Source of the DNA: JBBDQZ01 sp040905705
Lineage (GTDB): Bacteria; Bacteroidota; Rhodothermia; Balneolales; Natronogracilivirgulaceae
Reading direction: 5' to 3'
Assembly: GCA_040905705.1 (NCBI GenBank)
Contig: JBBDQZ010000029.1
Span: 1 to 64,000 of the forward strand
DNA: 64,000 nt
Part shown: positions 9,417 through 17,586 of the stretch, one piece after another
Numbering within the stretch: the first letter of the stretch is position 1
How the letters are laid out: each line of letters opens with the position of its first letter
Translations under genes and position numbers: made by a program
The notes under the pieces: model-generated
Database searches by the model: none
The model's input: only the letters and a program-made list of their open reading frames with translations
What the model was told of the DNA's origin: nothing

Positions 9417-9676
9417 GTCTGTTTAATGATTATGGAGGTAAACATTCCGGGTGCCCAAATCATTCTGTTTCTATCGGTCATCAAAAATAAAAGGGAATTA
9501 CAGGATACCCTGATGGTTTCAGCAATATCATTTACACGACCCGATTTTTATTTTGGAGCGACCCGCTCCCTGTGCACATACCTGAATGCTATGGATCGTT
9601 TGTTTCCAATTCATAATATTATGGTTTGGCCGGATTGGTCATGACTTTTTTCAAAAAGATGGGAGAACCCGGATAG

Positions 9677-10372
9677 TTGAACACTTCAGGACGAATACAT
9701 TCAATACAGATAAAACCGGAAGGGATATTACCGGTAATCATAATTTTGCTGACCGGATGCCTCGGTCCTGTTACTCAACTATATCCCGAAAATCCGGCCG
9801 AACGTCCAATCCCGGTGTATGTTGTTCAGGTAGGCAAGCATGCCGGGCTCGTTGTGAAAACCGAACACCTTACCGATAATTTTCCGGAACACAAATATAT
9901 GCCCGACTCGAAGTTGCTTAAAATAGGATGGGGGGATGACAAATATTACCCGGATCCCGATCCGTCTTTCCGGGTTTTGCTCCGGGCGGCGTTTCTTCCG
10001 AGCGGCAGTGTGCTTCATGTAGTCGGTCTGGATGTTCCGGTAGTGGAATATTTCACTGGTTCGGAAGTTATCGTGCTTCATATATCAGAGAAAGGGATGG
10101 CCAGGCTGACGGATTTTATTGCCGGTTATTTCCGGCTCGATGATAATAATAATCCGATCTACCACAGTTACGGCCGTTACGGTACCAGTGCATTCTTCAA
10201 GGCGCACGGACGCTATTACCTTCCGAAAACCTCAAATGTATGGACTGCACGCGCATTGCGTTCGGCGGGTATTCCTATTACACCTGTTTATGGGGTAACA
10301 GCCCGAAATGTAATGCGCCAGGCCCGTGGTATTGCACGGGATGATGATGAGTATAGATCATGTGCCAATTGA
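9677..10372 (+). CDS. Putative lipoprotein of the DUF2459 / TIGR02117 family
   Basis: The frame starts at a TTG and encodes 231 residues. A hydrophobic stretch ending in the lipobox LLTGC (Cys at about 28) suggests an outer-membrane or periplasmic lipoprotein. The body has the family pattern: HAGLVVKTEHL, then LKIGWGDDKYYPDP, HVVGLDVPVVEYF, and YGTSAFFKAHGRYYLPKTSNVWTA cut here as two parts (YGTSAFFKAHGRYY and TSNVWTARALRSAG). Family members are found near urease genes in some proteobacteria, but no urease is here. Conserved His, Asp and Asn residues suggest an enzymatic fold; no reaction is known. Downstream is a stem-loop, then the efflux regulator. Confidence 0.72.
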   Translation: MNTSGRIHSIQIKPEGILPVIIILLTGCLGPVTQLYPENPAERPIPVYVVQVGKHAGLVVKTEHLTDNFPEHKYMPDSKLLKIGWGDDKYYPDPDPSFRVLLRAAFLPSGSVLHVVGLDVPVVEYFTGSEVIVLHISEKGMARLTDFIAGYFRLDDNNNPIYHSYGRYGTSAFFKAHGRYYLPKTSNVWTARALRSAGIPITPVYGVTARNVMRQARGIARDDDEYRSCAN

Positions 10373-10416
10373 AGAATCATGGCAAATAATATCAGATTGA
10401 CAACCAGGTAATCTAA

Positions 10417-10437
10417 AACCCATACCCACAATGGGTT
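10417..10437 (+). terminator. Stem-loop after the DUF2459 gene
   Basis: AACCCAT and ATGGGTT form a perfect 7-bp stem around a 7-nt loop, 45 bp after the stop codon. No T-run follows on the + strand, so it would be a weak intrinsic terminator at best; on the other strand four T residues follow. Confidence 0.35.
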
Positions 10438-10484
10438 ACAAGAGATAATGAAAGGAGTGAACTCAGGTTTAATCATTTAGTTTT

Positions 10485-10494
10485 ACCAAATAGT
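10485..10494. promoter_or_regulatory. Operator-like site 1 upstream of tetR
   Basis: ACCAAATAGT, one of three related 10-bp sites (consensus ACCAWATRGT) around the tetR promoter. It lies about 12 bp upstream of the -35 hexamer. Self-binding by the TetR protein is inferred from the repeated motif. Confidence 0.4.
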
Positions 10495-10505
10495 CAAATT
10501 GTTTC

Positions 10506-10534
10506 TTGACATCTGTCCATGTAGGTTTTATATT
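10506..10534 (+). promoter_or_regulatory. Sigma70-like promoter of the efflux operon
   Basis: A perfect -35 hexamer TTGACA (10506-10511) is followed after exactly 17 bp by TATATT (10529-10534), a five-of-six -10 match. Transcription would start near 10541, inside the palindromic operator and about 40 nt before the tetR start codon. Confidence 0.75.
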
Positions 10535-10541
10535 GAAAATA

Positions 10542-10577
10542 ACCATATGGTTTAATTATATAATCAAACCAAATAGT
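10542..10577. promoter_or_regulatory. Operator-like sites 2 and 3 in front of tetR
   Basis: ACCATATGGT (10542-10551, fully palindromic) and ACCAAATAGT (10568-10577) lie 26 bp apart between the promoter and the ATG at 10583. The DNA joining them forms a further near-perfect 22-bp inverted repeat (10549-10570, one mismatched pair). Occupancy by a TetR dimer here would block transcription start and early elongation. Confidence 0.6.
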
Positions 10578-10582
10578 TTGTT

Positions 10583-11263
10583 ATGACGCAGGAAGAGAAA
10601 CAGGCCGAACAAAAAATCCTGGATGCAGCACGAAAAGTGTTTCAAAGGGCGGGGTTTGGCAGTGCCCGCATGCAGGCTATCGCCGATCAGGCCGGTATCA
10701 ACAAAGCATCGTTGCACTATTACTATCGGAGTAAGGAAAAACTGTTTAAAGCGGTTTTTCTGGAGGATTTTCAGCGGTATATGATTCCGTTATCCGGAAT
10801 TCTATTCAGAAATATTGAACTTACGGTGGAGGAACGAATTCATACTTTTGTGAAGTCATTTATCCGGACACTGACGGACAATCCTCATTTGCCGATGTTT
10901 GTAATGCACGAAATTGCAAGCAATCCGGATCGTTTGCTGGATCTGGTAAAAGGGAGGGTATTTTTATCACAGGATGGTGGGAGGGATGTTAACGGCGAAG
11001 CGGATCCCAAAATATTTGTTCGGCAAATACACCAGGGAATTGAAAGTGGAAAGTATCACAATGTGATCCCGGAACAGTATGTCATCAGCCTTATTGGTTT
11101 GTGTGTCTACCCGTTTATCGCCCGTCCGATTATTCGATACTTGCTCAATAAAGATGACGATCAATTCCATGAATTTTTAGAAGAACGACAAACGGAAGTC
11201 ATTGATTACGCATTTCGCATTCTGATTAAGGGATATCAACCATACCAGGACAAACGTATTTAG
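10583..11263 (+). CDS. TetR-family regulator of the efflux operon (CecR-like by context)
   Basis: The 226-residue protein has a classical N-terminal TetR helix-turn-helix at about residues 12-58 (KVFQRAGFGSARMQAIADQA, then GINKASLHYYYRSKEKLF). The C-terminal half is the ligand-binding and dimerisation region and is not informative about the ligand. It is the first gene of a tight operon with TolC, HlyD, two ATPases and two permeases, the same set controlled by CecR (YbiH) in E. coli. Autorepression is likely because operator-like palindromes overlap the start region of its promoter. The next gene begins 15 bp after its stop. Confidence 0.92.
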   Translation: MTQEEKQAEQKILDAARKVFQRAGFGSARMQAIADQAGINKASLHYYYRSKEKLFKAVFLEDFQRYMIPLSGILFRNIELTVEERIHTFVKSFIRTLTDNPHLPMFVMHEIASNPDRLLDLVKGRVFLSQDGGRDVNGEADPKIFVRQIHQGIESGKYHNVIPEQYVISLIGLCVYPFIARPIIRYLLNKDDDQFHEFLEERQTEVIDYAFRILIKGYQPYQDKRI

Positions 11264-11278
11264 CAAAATTCAGAAATC

Positions 11279-12541
11279 ATGATACTATTAATTCTCAGCT
11301 TACTTTTGTCACAGAATGCTCCGGATACCCTGACCCTTGAGCAAGCCTATGCATTGGCTTATGAGCGTTTCCCCCTGAAAAATAAAAGAGCTTTGCGGAA
11401 GGATATCCGGGATCTGAACATTCAAAATCTGGATTCCGGCTGGTTGCCGGAAGTGGCGCTCTCGGGATTGGTGCAGTATCAGTCCGATGTAACCGAGTTA
11501 GATATCGAACTTCCTGCCACACCGGAAGGGAGTGATTTTCCATCTCAGCCTTTGGACCGCTATCAGGTTGCCCTGGATCTGGAGCAGCGGCTTTATGACG
11601 GAAGCAGGACGCGGATTCGCAGGGAGCTGGAACACCGGAAGTTGGAACAATCCGAACAGGAGGTACAGGTACGCCAACACGAACTCAAGGATCAGATCAA
11701 TGCCGTCTGGTTTACCGTTCACAATATGCGTGCGCAGCAGAAAGCACTGGAAGTAAGTCAGGCCGACCTGGAGGAGCGTTTGAAGGAGGTAGATTCCCGA
11801 ATCGAACATGGAGTGCTGTCGGGATCGGCTCGTGATGCCATACGGGCCGAACAGCTTCGCTTGAATCAGCAGTTTCGAAGACTCAGGGCCAGGGAACGGG
11901 CTGCCATCAACATCCTGTCGGAACTTGTCGATATGGAACTTCCGGATGACATCACACTGCAACTGCCGCAAGTTCCGGTACAGTTGCCCGCTGTACAATT
12001 TTCATCCCGGCCTGAAACAGCACTATTTGAAGCCCATCGCAGGGTATTGGAGAAGCAGGAGGCGTTGGTGACGGCATCTGATCGCCCGGCCGTAGCTGCT
12101 TTTGGGCAGGCCGCGTATGGTCGTCCCGGACTCAATCTTTTTGATGAGGATTTCCAGCCCTGGTTTGTTATCGGCCTGCGTGCCCGATGGCCGATCTGGA
12201 ACTGGCAAACGGACGATCGCGAGCGTCAGATCCTTTCATTGAACCGGCAAATCGTGGATAATGAAGAGGAAATATTTCAACGGAAATTGAATATGGCTCT
12301 TCAGAACGACATTGAGCAAATCACAGAATTGCGTAAAATAATCCTTGAGGATGAAGAAATTATCGATCTTTACGAACGAATCGTATCCGATGCCGCCAGC
12401 AGGCTGGAAAACGGAACCATCACTACAAGTGAATACATCCGGGAACTTGGTAATCGCCGTCAAGCTGAAATCAACCGTGAACAACACCGGATCGAACTGG
12501 TGAAATCCTGGCAAAACTACCTCATAACATCAGGCAATTAA
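11279..12541 (+). CDS. TolC-family outer-membrane efflux protein
   Basis: This 420-residue protein starts with a short signal peptide (LLILSLLLSQNA) followed by the family opening DTLTLEQAYALAYERFP. Long heptad-rich helices with many Gln, Glu and Arg residues alternate with short beta segments (YQVALDLEQRLYDGSRTR; LRARWPIWNW), the two-repeat pattern of TolC barrels. It would form the outer-membrane channel and periplasmic tunnel of the exporter encoded by the following five genes. It lies 15 bp after tetR and 4 bp before the membrane-fusion gene, so it is surely cotranscribed with them. Confidence 0.9.
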   Translation: MILLILSLLLSQNAPDTLTLEQAYALAYERFPLKNKRALRKDIRDLNIQNLDSGWLPEVALSGLVQYQSDVTELDIELPATPEGSDFPSQPLDRYQVALDLEQRLYDGSRTRIRRELEHRKLEQSEQEVQVRQHELKDQINAVWFTVHNMRAQQKALEVSQADLEERLKEVDSRIEHGVLSGSARDAIRAEQLRLNQQFRRLRARERAAINILSELVDMELPDDITLQLPQVPVQLPAVQFSSRPETALFEAHRRVLEKQEALVTASDRPAVAAFGQAAYGRPGLNLFDEDFQPWFVIGLRARWPIWNWQTDDRERQILSLNRQIVDNEEEIFQRKLNMALQNDIEQITELRKIILEDEEIIDLYERIVSDAASRLENGTITTSEYIRELGNRRQAEINREQHRIELVKSWQNYLITSGN

Positions 12542-12545
12542 TACC

Positions 12546-13439
12546 ATGGCAAAAAACATACTTTTATTCATATCGATCCTGATTATAGGCGGATGTGCCG
12601 GTAAAGAGGAAGCTTCCGACGCCTATGGTAATTTCGAGGCCACCGAAGTGATGGTTTCGGCGGAGGCAGGTGGCCGCCTGATGTCACTGGAGGCCGGGGA
12701 AGGCGTCAGGCTGACCGGAGGGGAGGTGATTGGCCGGGTCGATACCCTGGCGCTTTTTCTGGAAATCAGGCAGATCGAAGCCCAAAGAGAGGCGGTTCTG
12801 GCACGCCTGCAAGAGCTGGAGGCCGAAGCCAATGTTCTCCGCCAGCAGAAAGCAGTGGCCAATCTGGAGCTGGGCCGGATACAACGTATGTATGAAGATG
12901 GATCCGCTACGCTCCGTCAACTTGATGATACCGAAGGAAAAGTGAGCGTTCTGGAGCGTCAGATCACGGCGGCTGAATCGAAAGATATCAGCATTCACAG
13001 TGAAGCGCGCGTGCTGGAGGCACAAATGGAGCGTCTGAGGGAGCGTATCGACCGGGCAACGGTTCGTAATCCTGTTGATGGTACCGTGCTTGCCCGTTAT
13101 GCCGAACCCGGTGAAATAGTTTCGCCTGGCCAGCCTCTCTACAAATTAGCCGATCTGGAGACGATGTACCTTCGGGCCTACATTAGCGGATCCCAATTGG
13201 CTAATGTGGAAACAGGCAAGAAGGTGGGGGTGCTCTTTGACGGCCCGAACGGCACTATAGAGCAAATCGAAGGAGAAATATCCTGGATTGCTTCCCGCGG
13301 TGAATTCACGCCGCGAACCATAGAAACCCGTGAGGAACGCGTCAATACGGTGTACGCTATCAAAGTGCGTGTTCAAAACGATGGACGACTCAAGATCGGA
13401 ATGCCGGGTGAGGTGCAATTTGATCAAAATGTTCGCTAA
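12546..13439 (+). CDS. Periplasmic membrane-fusion (HlyD/YbhG-type) lipoprotein
   Basis: The 297-residue product begins with a lipoprotein signal whose lipobox is IIGGC (Cys 17). It then has the half-lipoyl motif VSAEAGGRLMSLEAGEGVRL, a coiled-coil hairpin of about residues 75-160, the second lipoyl half around RATVRNPVDGTVLARYAEPG, and a beta-barrel domain. It should bridge the inner-membrane ABC complex and the TolC channel, as YbhG does. It is in the middle of the efflux operon, 4 bp after the TolC gene and 66 bp before the first ATPase. Confidence 0.9.
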   Translation: MAKNILLFISILIIGGCAGKEEASDAYGNFEATEVMVSAEAGGRLMSLEAGEGVRLTGGEVIGRVDTLALFLEIRQIEAQREAVLARLQELEAEANVLRQQKAVANLELGRIQRMYEDGSATLRQLDDTEGKVSVLERQITAAESKDISIHSEARVLEAQMERLRERIDRATVRNPVDGTVLARYAEPGEIVSPGQPLYKLADLETMYLRAYISGSQLANVETGKKVGVLFDGPNGTIEQIEGEISWIASRGEFTPRTIETREERVNTVYAIKVRVQNDGRLKIGMPGEVQFDQNVR

Positions 13440-13505
13440 CAACCGTTACAATATATTTGTAACAGAACTTAACGGTCACCAGACATCAAATGTAATACAG
13501 AAGCC

Positions 13506-14486
13506 ATGTCCGTATCGGTTCGAAATCTGAAGAAAACATTCGGCGATATTGAAGCGCTGAAGGGGGTGTCGTTCGAAGTCAAAACCGGTGAACGATTCGG
13601 CTTTATCGGTCCGGATGGCGCCGGAAAATCCACCCTCTTCCGTATTCTTGTTTCACTGTTACTGCCGGACAGCGGAGAGGCACGGGTTGTCGGACTCGAT
13701 CCCGTTACCGGGTACATTGAATTGCGTCGACGGGTCGGCTATATGCCCGGTCGTTTCTCGCTATACCAGGATCTTTCGGTGGAAGAGAATCTTACGTTTT
13801 TTGCCACTATTTTCAATACTACAGTGGCAAAAAATTATCATCTGATCCGTGACATTTACCATCAGATTGAACCCTTTAAAAAACGTCGTGCAGGTGATCT
13901 GAGCGGTGGGATGAAACAGAAACTGGCACTCAGTTGTGCGCTGGTTCACAAACCCGATATCCTGTTTCTCGATGAACCCACTACCGGAGTGGATGCCGTC
14001 TCACGCCGTGAATTCTGGGATATGCTCGATAAATTAAAAGAGAGCGGGCTAACCGTTCTTGTCTCAACGCCTTACATGGATGAGGCTTCCCGATGTGACC
14101 GCATTGCCTTAATGCACCGGGGAGAAATTCTGGAAATCAACACACCGGAGGGAATCTCAAATAATTTCGGCAGGGATTTATGGGCTGTTCATGCCAGTCA
14201 GCGCTACCGGCTGTTGAAAATCCTTCGGGCGTATTCACATGCGGAGTCGGTTTTTGCCTTTGGCGAGCAGATACATTACACCGACCGGCGGCATGATTTT
14301 GATTCCGAAGAACTTGAATCTTGGCTGGCCTCACAGGGGCTTGAAAAGGTACAGGTAAAAAAAATCCGGCCTTCCGTTGAGGATGCTCTCATAGCGTTGA
14401 TTGGCAGGGAGGCGGGGGGCGATCAAAGTACCATCATGCAACCGGGCCCGGTATATCCGGGGCCAAAAAACGGAACCGGCGCATGA
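13506..14486 (+). CDS. ABC transporter ATPase, corresponding to the N-terminal half of YbhF
   Basis: This 326-residue ATPase energises the efflux pump. Walker A reads GPDGAGKST (Asp in place of the more usual Asn, as in YbhF N-terminal domains). The signature is LSGGMKQK, Walker B is ILFLDEPTTGVD, and the switch region is STPYMDEASRCDRI. About 100 residues follow the ATPase core and end in a Gly/Pro-rich tail. The stop overlaps the start of the second ATPase (ATGA), implying translational coupling. In E. coli the two halves are fused in one protein; here they are separate genes. Confidence 0.92.
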   Translation: MSVSVRNLKKTFGDIEALKGVSFEVKTGERFGFIGPDGAGKSTLFRILVSLLLPDSGEARVVGLDPVTGYIELRRRVGYMPGRFSLYQDLSVEENLTFFATIFNTTVAKNYHLIRDIYHQIEPFKKRRAGDLSGGMKQKLALSCALVHKPDILFLDEPTTGVDAVSRREFWDMLDKLKESGLTVLVSTPYMDEASRCDRIALMHRGEILEINTPEGISNNFGRDLWAVHASQRYRLLKILRAYSHAESVFAFGEQIHYTDRRHDFDSEELESWLASQGLEKVQVKKIRPSVEDALIALIGREAGGDQSTIMQPGPVYPGPKNGTGA

Positions 14487-15223
14487 AGCAGGATAACATT
14501 ATAGAAGTGAATAAACTGACACGCAGCTTTGGAGATTTCATCGCGGTGGATCAAATCAGTTTCGAAGTCAGGCGGGGCGAGATATTCGGTTTTCTCGGAG
14601 CCAATGGGGCCGGAAAAACGACAGTGATCCGGATGCTGACAGGTTTGCTGATTCCCACATCCGGACTTGCCCGGGTGGCTGGCGAGGATGTGTTTCGCCG
14701 TGCTGAAGCCATCAAAAAAAAGATCGGTTATATGAGCCAGAAATTTTCGCTCTATGAAGATCTGACCGTTGTGGAAAATATCCGGTTTTACGGAGGAATC
14801 TATGGCCTGTCTGCCCGTAATATCCGCAGCAAGACCGATGAACTGCTCAACCGGCTCGGGCTTGTTGATGTGCGTGACCGCCTCATTAGCGAGCTGCCTC
14901 TTGGCTGGAAGCAAAAATTGGCGTTTTCTACCGCTGTAATTCACGATCCGGTGATTGTCTTCATGGACGAGCCGACCAGTGGTGTGGATCCGATCACCCG
15001 GCGTCAATTCTGGGATCTAATATACGAAGCGGCGGATGGCGGTACCACGGTATTTGTCACAACGCACTATATGGATGAAGCCGAATATTGTGACCGTGTT
15101 TCGATCATGGTAGATGGCCGGATTGATGCATTGGACACGCCCGGTGGACTCAAACGTGCTTTTGGGGCTCCGGATATCGATGAGGTTTTTGTAAAACTGG
15201 CCCGGTCGGGAGGGGCGTCATGA
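14483..15223 (+). CDS. ABC transporter ATPase, corresponding to the C-terminal half of YbhF
   Basis: The 246-residue protein has Walker A GANGAGKTT, Q-loop YMSQKFSLYEDLT, Walker B IVFMDEPTSGVDP and the switch histidine in VTTHYMDEAEYCD. The ABC signature is unusual: LPLGWKQK replaces LSGGxKQ, which is typical of the YbhF C-terminal domain and suggests one weaker ATP site in the heterodimer. It overlaps the preceding ATPase by four bases and the following permease by four bases (both ATGA junctions), so the three are translationally coupled and probably made in equal amounts. Confidence 0.92.
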   Translation: MKQDNIIEVNKLTRSFGDFIAVDQISFEVRRGEIFGFLGANGAGKTTVIRMLTGLLIPTSGLARVAGEDVFRRAEAIKKKIGYMSQKFSLYEDLTVVENIRFYGGIYGLSARNIRSKTDELLNRLGLVDVRDRLISELPLGWKQKLAFSTAVIHDPVIVFMDEPTSGVDPITRRQFWDLIYEAADGGTTVFVTTHYMDEAEYCDRVSIMVDGRIDALDTPGGLKRAFGAPDIDEVFVKLARSGGAS

Positions 15224-16341
15224 AAGCCTTTCTTGGATTTATAGTCAAGGAATTCTATCACATTTTCAGGGACCGAAGAACCCTGTTAATTCTGTTCGGT
15301 ATGCCGCTTGTGCAGTTGCTGTTGTTCGGTTACGCCATTCGCAATGAACTCAACAAAGTGGATATCGCCGTTCTTGATCAGGCGCGTGATGAAGTAACAC
15401 GGGAAGTTATCGACAAATTGCTTGCCTCGGGACACTTTCAACTGTCCGCCTATCCAGACAGCGAAGAAGAGATCGGGGAGATTTTTCAGAAAGGAATAGC
15501 ACGCGGTGTGGTTATTTTCGAACCCGGGTTTGGCAGGAAATTTGTACATGACGGCCGGGCCGGCGTCCATATCATCACAGATGCATCGGATCCGAACATG
15601 GCCCAAATGCTTGATGTCTATATGTCCAATGTCATTCATGAATACCAGCGAGAACAGGCAGAACAAAACAGAGGGGACGTCAATATAACCGCGACAGGGG
15701 TGGTTCCACAGATACGCATGCTCTTCAATCCGGATCTGCGCAGCGCTAATCTGTTTGTACCCGGGCTTATCGCCTTTATTCTGATGCTGGTTTCGGCCTT
15801 TCTCACCTCCATTACCATTGCCCGGGAAAAAGAGCAGGGCACCATGGAGATTTTGCTGGTCTCGCCATTGAATCCGTTGCAGATCATCATCGGTAAAGTG
15901 TTGCCTTATCTGCTGCTCTCTGTGATCAATGTATTTATGGTTCTGGTAGTTGCCCTGATGATCTTTCAGGTGCCGTTCCGTGGAAGCCTCGTATTATTCA
16001 CCCTGCTTTGCATCCTGTTTATTATGACCGCCCTGGCATTGGGGGTGCGCATATCGAGCATCGTCAGGGACCAGCAAACGGCGATGATGATGTCATTGGC
16101 GGGATTGCTCCTTCCGACCATTCTGCTTTCCGGATTCATCTTTCCAATTGCCAACATGCCGGCGGTGCTTCAGTGGATCAGCCATATTGTACCGGCTAAA
16201 TGGTTCCTGATAATCATCCGGGGTATCATGCTCAAAGGTTCCGGAATGGAGCATCTCTGGAAGGAAGCGCTGATCCTGTTCGGGATGATGCTCATCTTGC
16301 TAGTATCCAGTATCAGGTCTTTCAAAATCCGGCTGGAGTGA
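15220..16341 (+). CDS. ABC-2 type permease, YbhS-like
   Basis: This 373-residue inner-membrane protein has one N-terminal transmembrane helix (LLILFGMPLVQLLLFGYAIR), a large periplasmic domain of about 150 residues, and five to six further helices from residue about 175 on. The motif EKEQGTMEILLVSP after the second helix is the ABC-2 coupling signature. It would pair with the next permease to form the transmembrane path. Its start overlaps the ATPase stop by four bases. Confidence 0.9.
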   Translation: MKAFLGFIVKEFYHIFRDRRTLLILFGMPLVQLLLFGYAIRNELNKVDIAVLDQARDEVTREVIDKLLASGHFQLSAYPDSEEEIGEIFQKGIARGVVIFEPGFGRKFVHDGRAGVHIITDASDPNMAQMLDVYMSNVIHEYQREQAEQNRGDVNITATGVVPQIRMLFNPDLRSANLFVPGLIAFILMLVSAFLTSITIAREKEQGTMEILLVSPLNPLQIIIGKVLPYLLLSVINVFMVLVVALMIFQVPFRGSLVLFTLLCILFIMTALALGVRISSIVRDQQTAMMMSLAGLLLPTILLSGFIFPIANMPAVLQWISHIVPAKWFLIIIRGIMLKGSGMEHLWKEALILFGMMLILLVSSIRSFKIRLE

Positions 16342-16393
16342 TGCCGGTGCCACGGGCTGAATGAACCCGGGGGAATCAACTCGTTTTGTAATC

Positions 16394-17491
16394 ATGAACA
16401 CTATTTTATATCTCATACAGAAAGAGTTTTTACAGGTCTTCCGTAACCGGCTGATGCTTGCTATAATTATTTTTATGCCCATCGCACAACTGGTGGTATT
16501 GGCCTATGCAGCCACATTCGAGATTCGTGATATTAATTTGTTCGTAATCGATCGGGACATGAGTTCTGAGTCACGAGCGCTGATCGATCGTTTTGCCGCA
16601 TCGGAAAACTTCCGGATTATCGGTTACTCCACAGAGCAGCATGCTGCCGATCGGGCCATTTTGCGTAATGAGGCGACTATGGCGCTGGAAATACCCGTAC
16701 ATGCCGGCCGTAGCCTCGCACGGAACGGGCATACGCCGGTCTCACTGAGGATGGATGCGGTTGACGGTTTTTCGGCTAATATCGCCGGACAGTATGCCAC
16801 TGAAATTATCAATCGCTACAATGCGGAATTTTACCCTCCTGCTCATGCTGTCATAGATGTCAACGTAAGGCACTGGTTCAACCCCGAGCTTAATTACCGG
16901 ATTTATATGGTACCCGGTATTCTGGTGTTGCTGGTTACAGTCATCGGCGGATTTCTTTCTGGAATGAATATAGTCCGGGAAAAAGAGATCGGTACCATGG
17001 AGCAGATTAATGTCACTCCGATCACCAAATCGCAATTTATTATTGGAAAAATGGTGCCGTTTCTGATTTTGGCTTTACTGATGTTCAGTTTCGGGCTGCT
17101 GCTGGCAAAATTCTGGTTTCATGTGCCATTTGAAGGGAGCCTGGCTTTGATCTACCTGCTGGTAACGACTTATTTGCTGGTGGCACTCGGACTCGGCCTG
17201 CTGGTTTCGACCATCTCAAGTACCCAACAACAGGCGATCCTGATCACCTGGTTTATATTTGTGATTTTTATCCTGCTCAGCGGCCTCTTTACACCGATTG
17301 ACAGCATGCCTGACTGGGTGCAGCCGCTTACCTGGGCCAATCCGGTCGCCTGGTTTATTGACATAATTCGCCGTGTGATGCTCACAGGAGCAGGTTTTTA
17401 TGATGTCTGGTATTCCTATATCGTACTGCTTGGTTACGGGTTGCTCTTTATCAACGCGGCCATTTTACGATATCGGAAATCGACAGGTTAA
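16394..17491 (+). CDS. ABC-2 type permease, YbhR-like
   Basis: The protein has the same architecture as its upstream neighbour: one N-terminal helix (NRLMLAIIIFMPIAQLVVLA), a periplasmic domain, then helices with the coupling motif EKEIGTMEQINVTP and a final MP-WVQPLTWANPVAWF region. The ATG at 16394 (MNTILYLIQKEF) is preferred to an ATG 33 bases upstream, because the paralogue begins with the equivalent of KEF. This is the last gene of the operon; 95 bp follow before the NfeD gene, without a clear terminator. Confidence 0.9.
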   Translation: MNTILYLIQKEFLQVFRNRLMLAIIIFMPIAQLVVLAYAATFEIRDINLFVIDRDMSSESRALIDRFAASENFRIIGYSTEQHAADRAILRNEATMALEIPVHAGRSLARNGHTPVSLRMDAVDGFSANIAGQYATEIINRYNAEFYPPAHAVIDVNVRHWFNPELNYRIYMVPGILVLLVTVIGGFLSGMNIVREKEIGTMEQINVTPITKSQFIIGKMVPFLILALLMFSFGLLLAKFWFHVPFEGSLALIYLLVTTYLLVALGLGLLVSTISSTQQQAILITWFIFVIFILLSGLFTPIDSMPDWVQPLTWANPVAWFIDIIRRVMLTGAGFYDVWYSYIVLLGYGLLFINAAILRYRKSTG

Positions 17492-17586
17492 CATCCATTG
17501 GATCCACCTTTTTCAAATTATATTGAAGACAGGACGCTTTCTTTTAATGCTGGAACCTTGCATATTGAAAATACATTTATGTAAGT

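Noticed and set aside
9426..9644. 72-codon frame between the luciferase-like gene and the DUF2459 gene
   Set aside because: No ribosome site, no recognisable domain and no biased composition; most likely chance. The 260-bp gap otherwise shows nothing.
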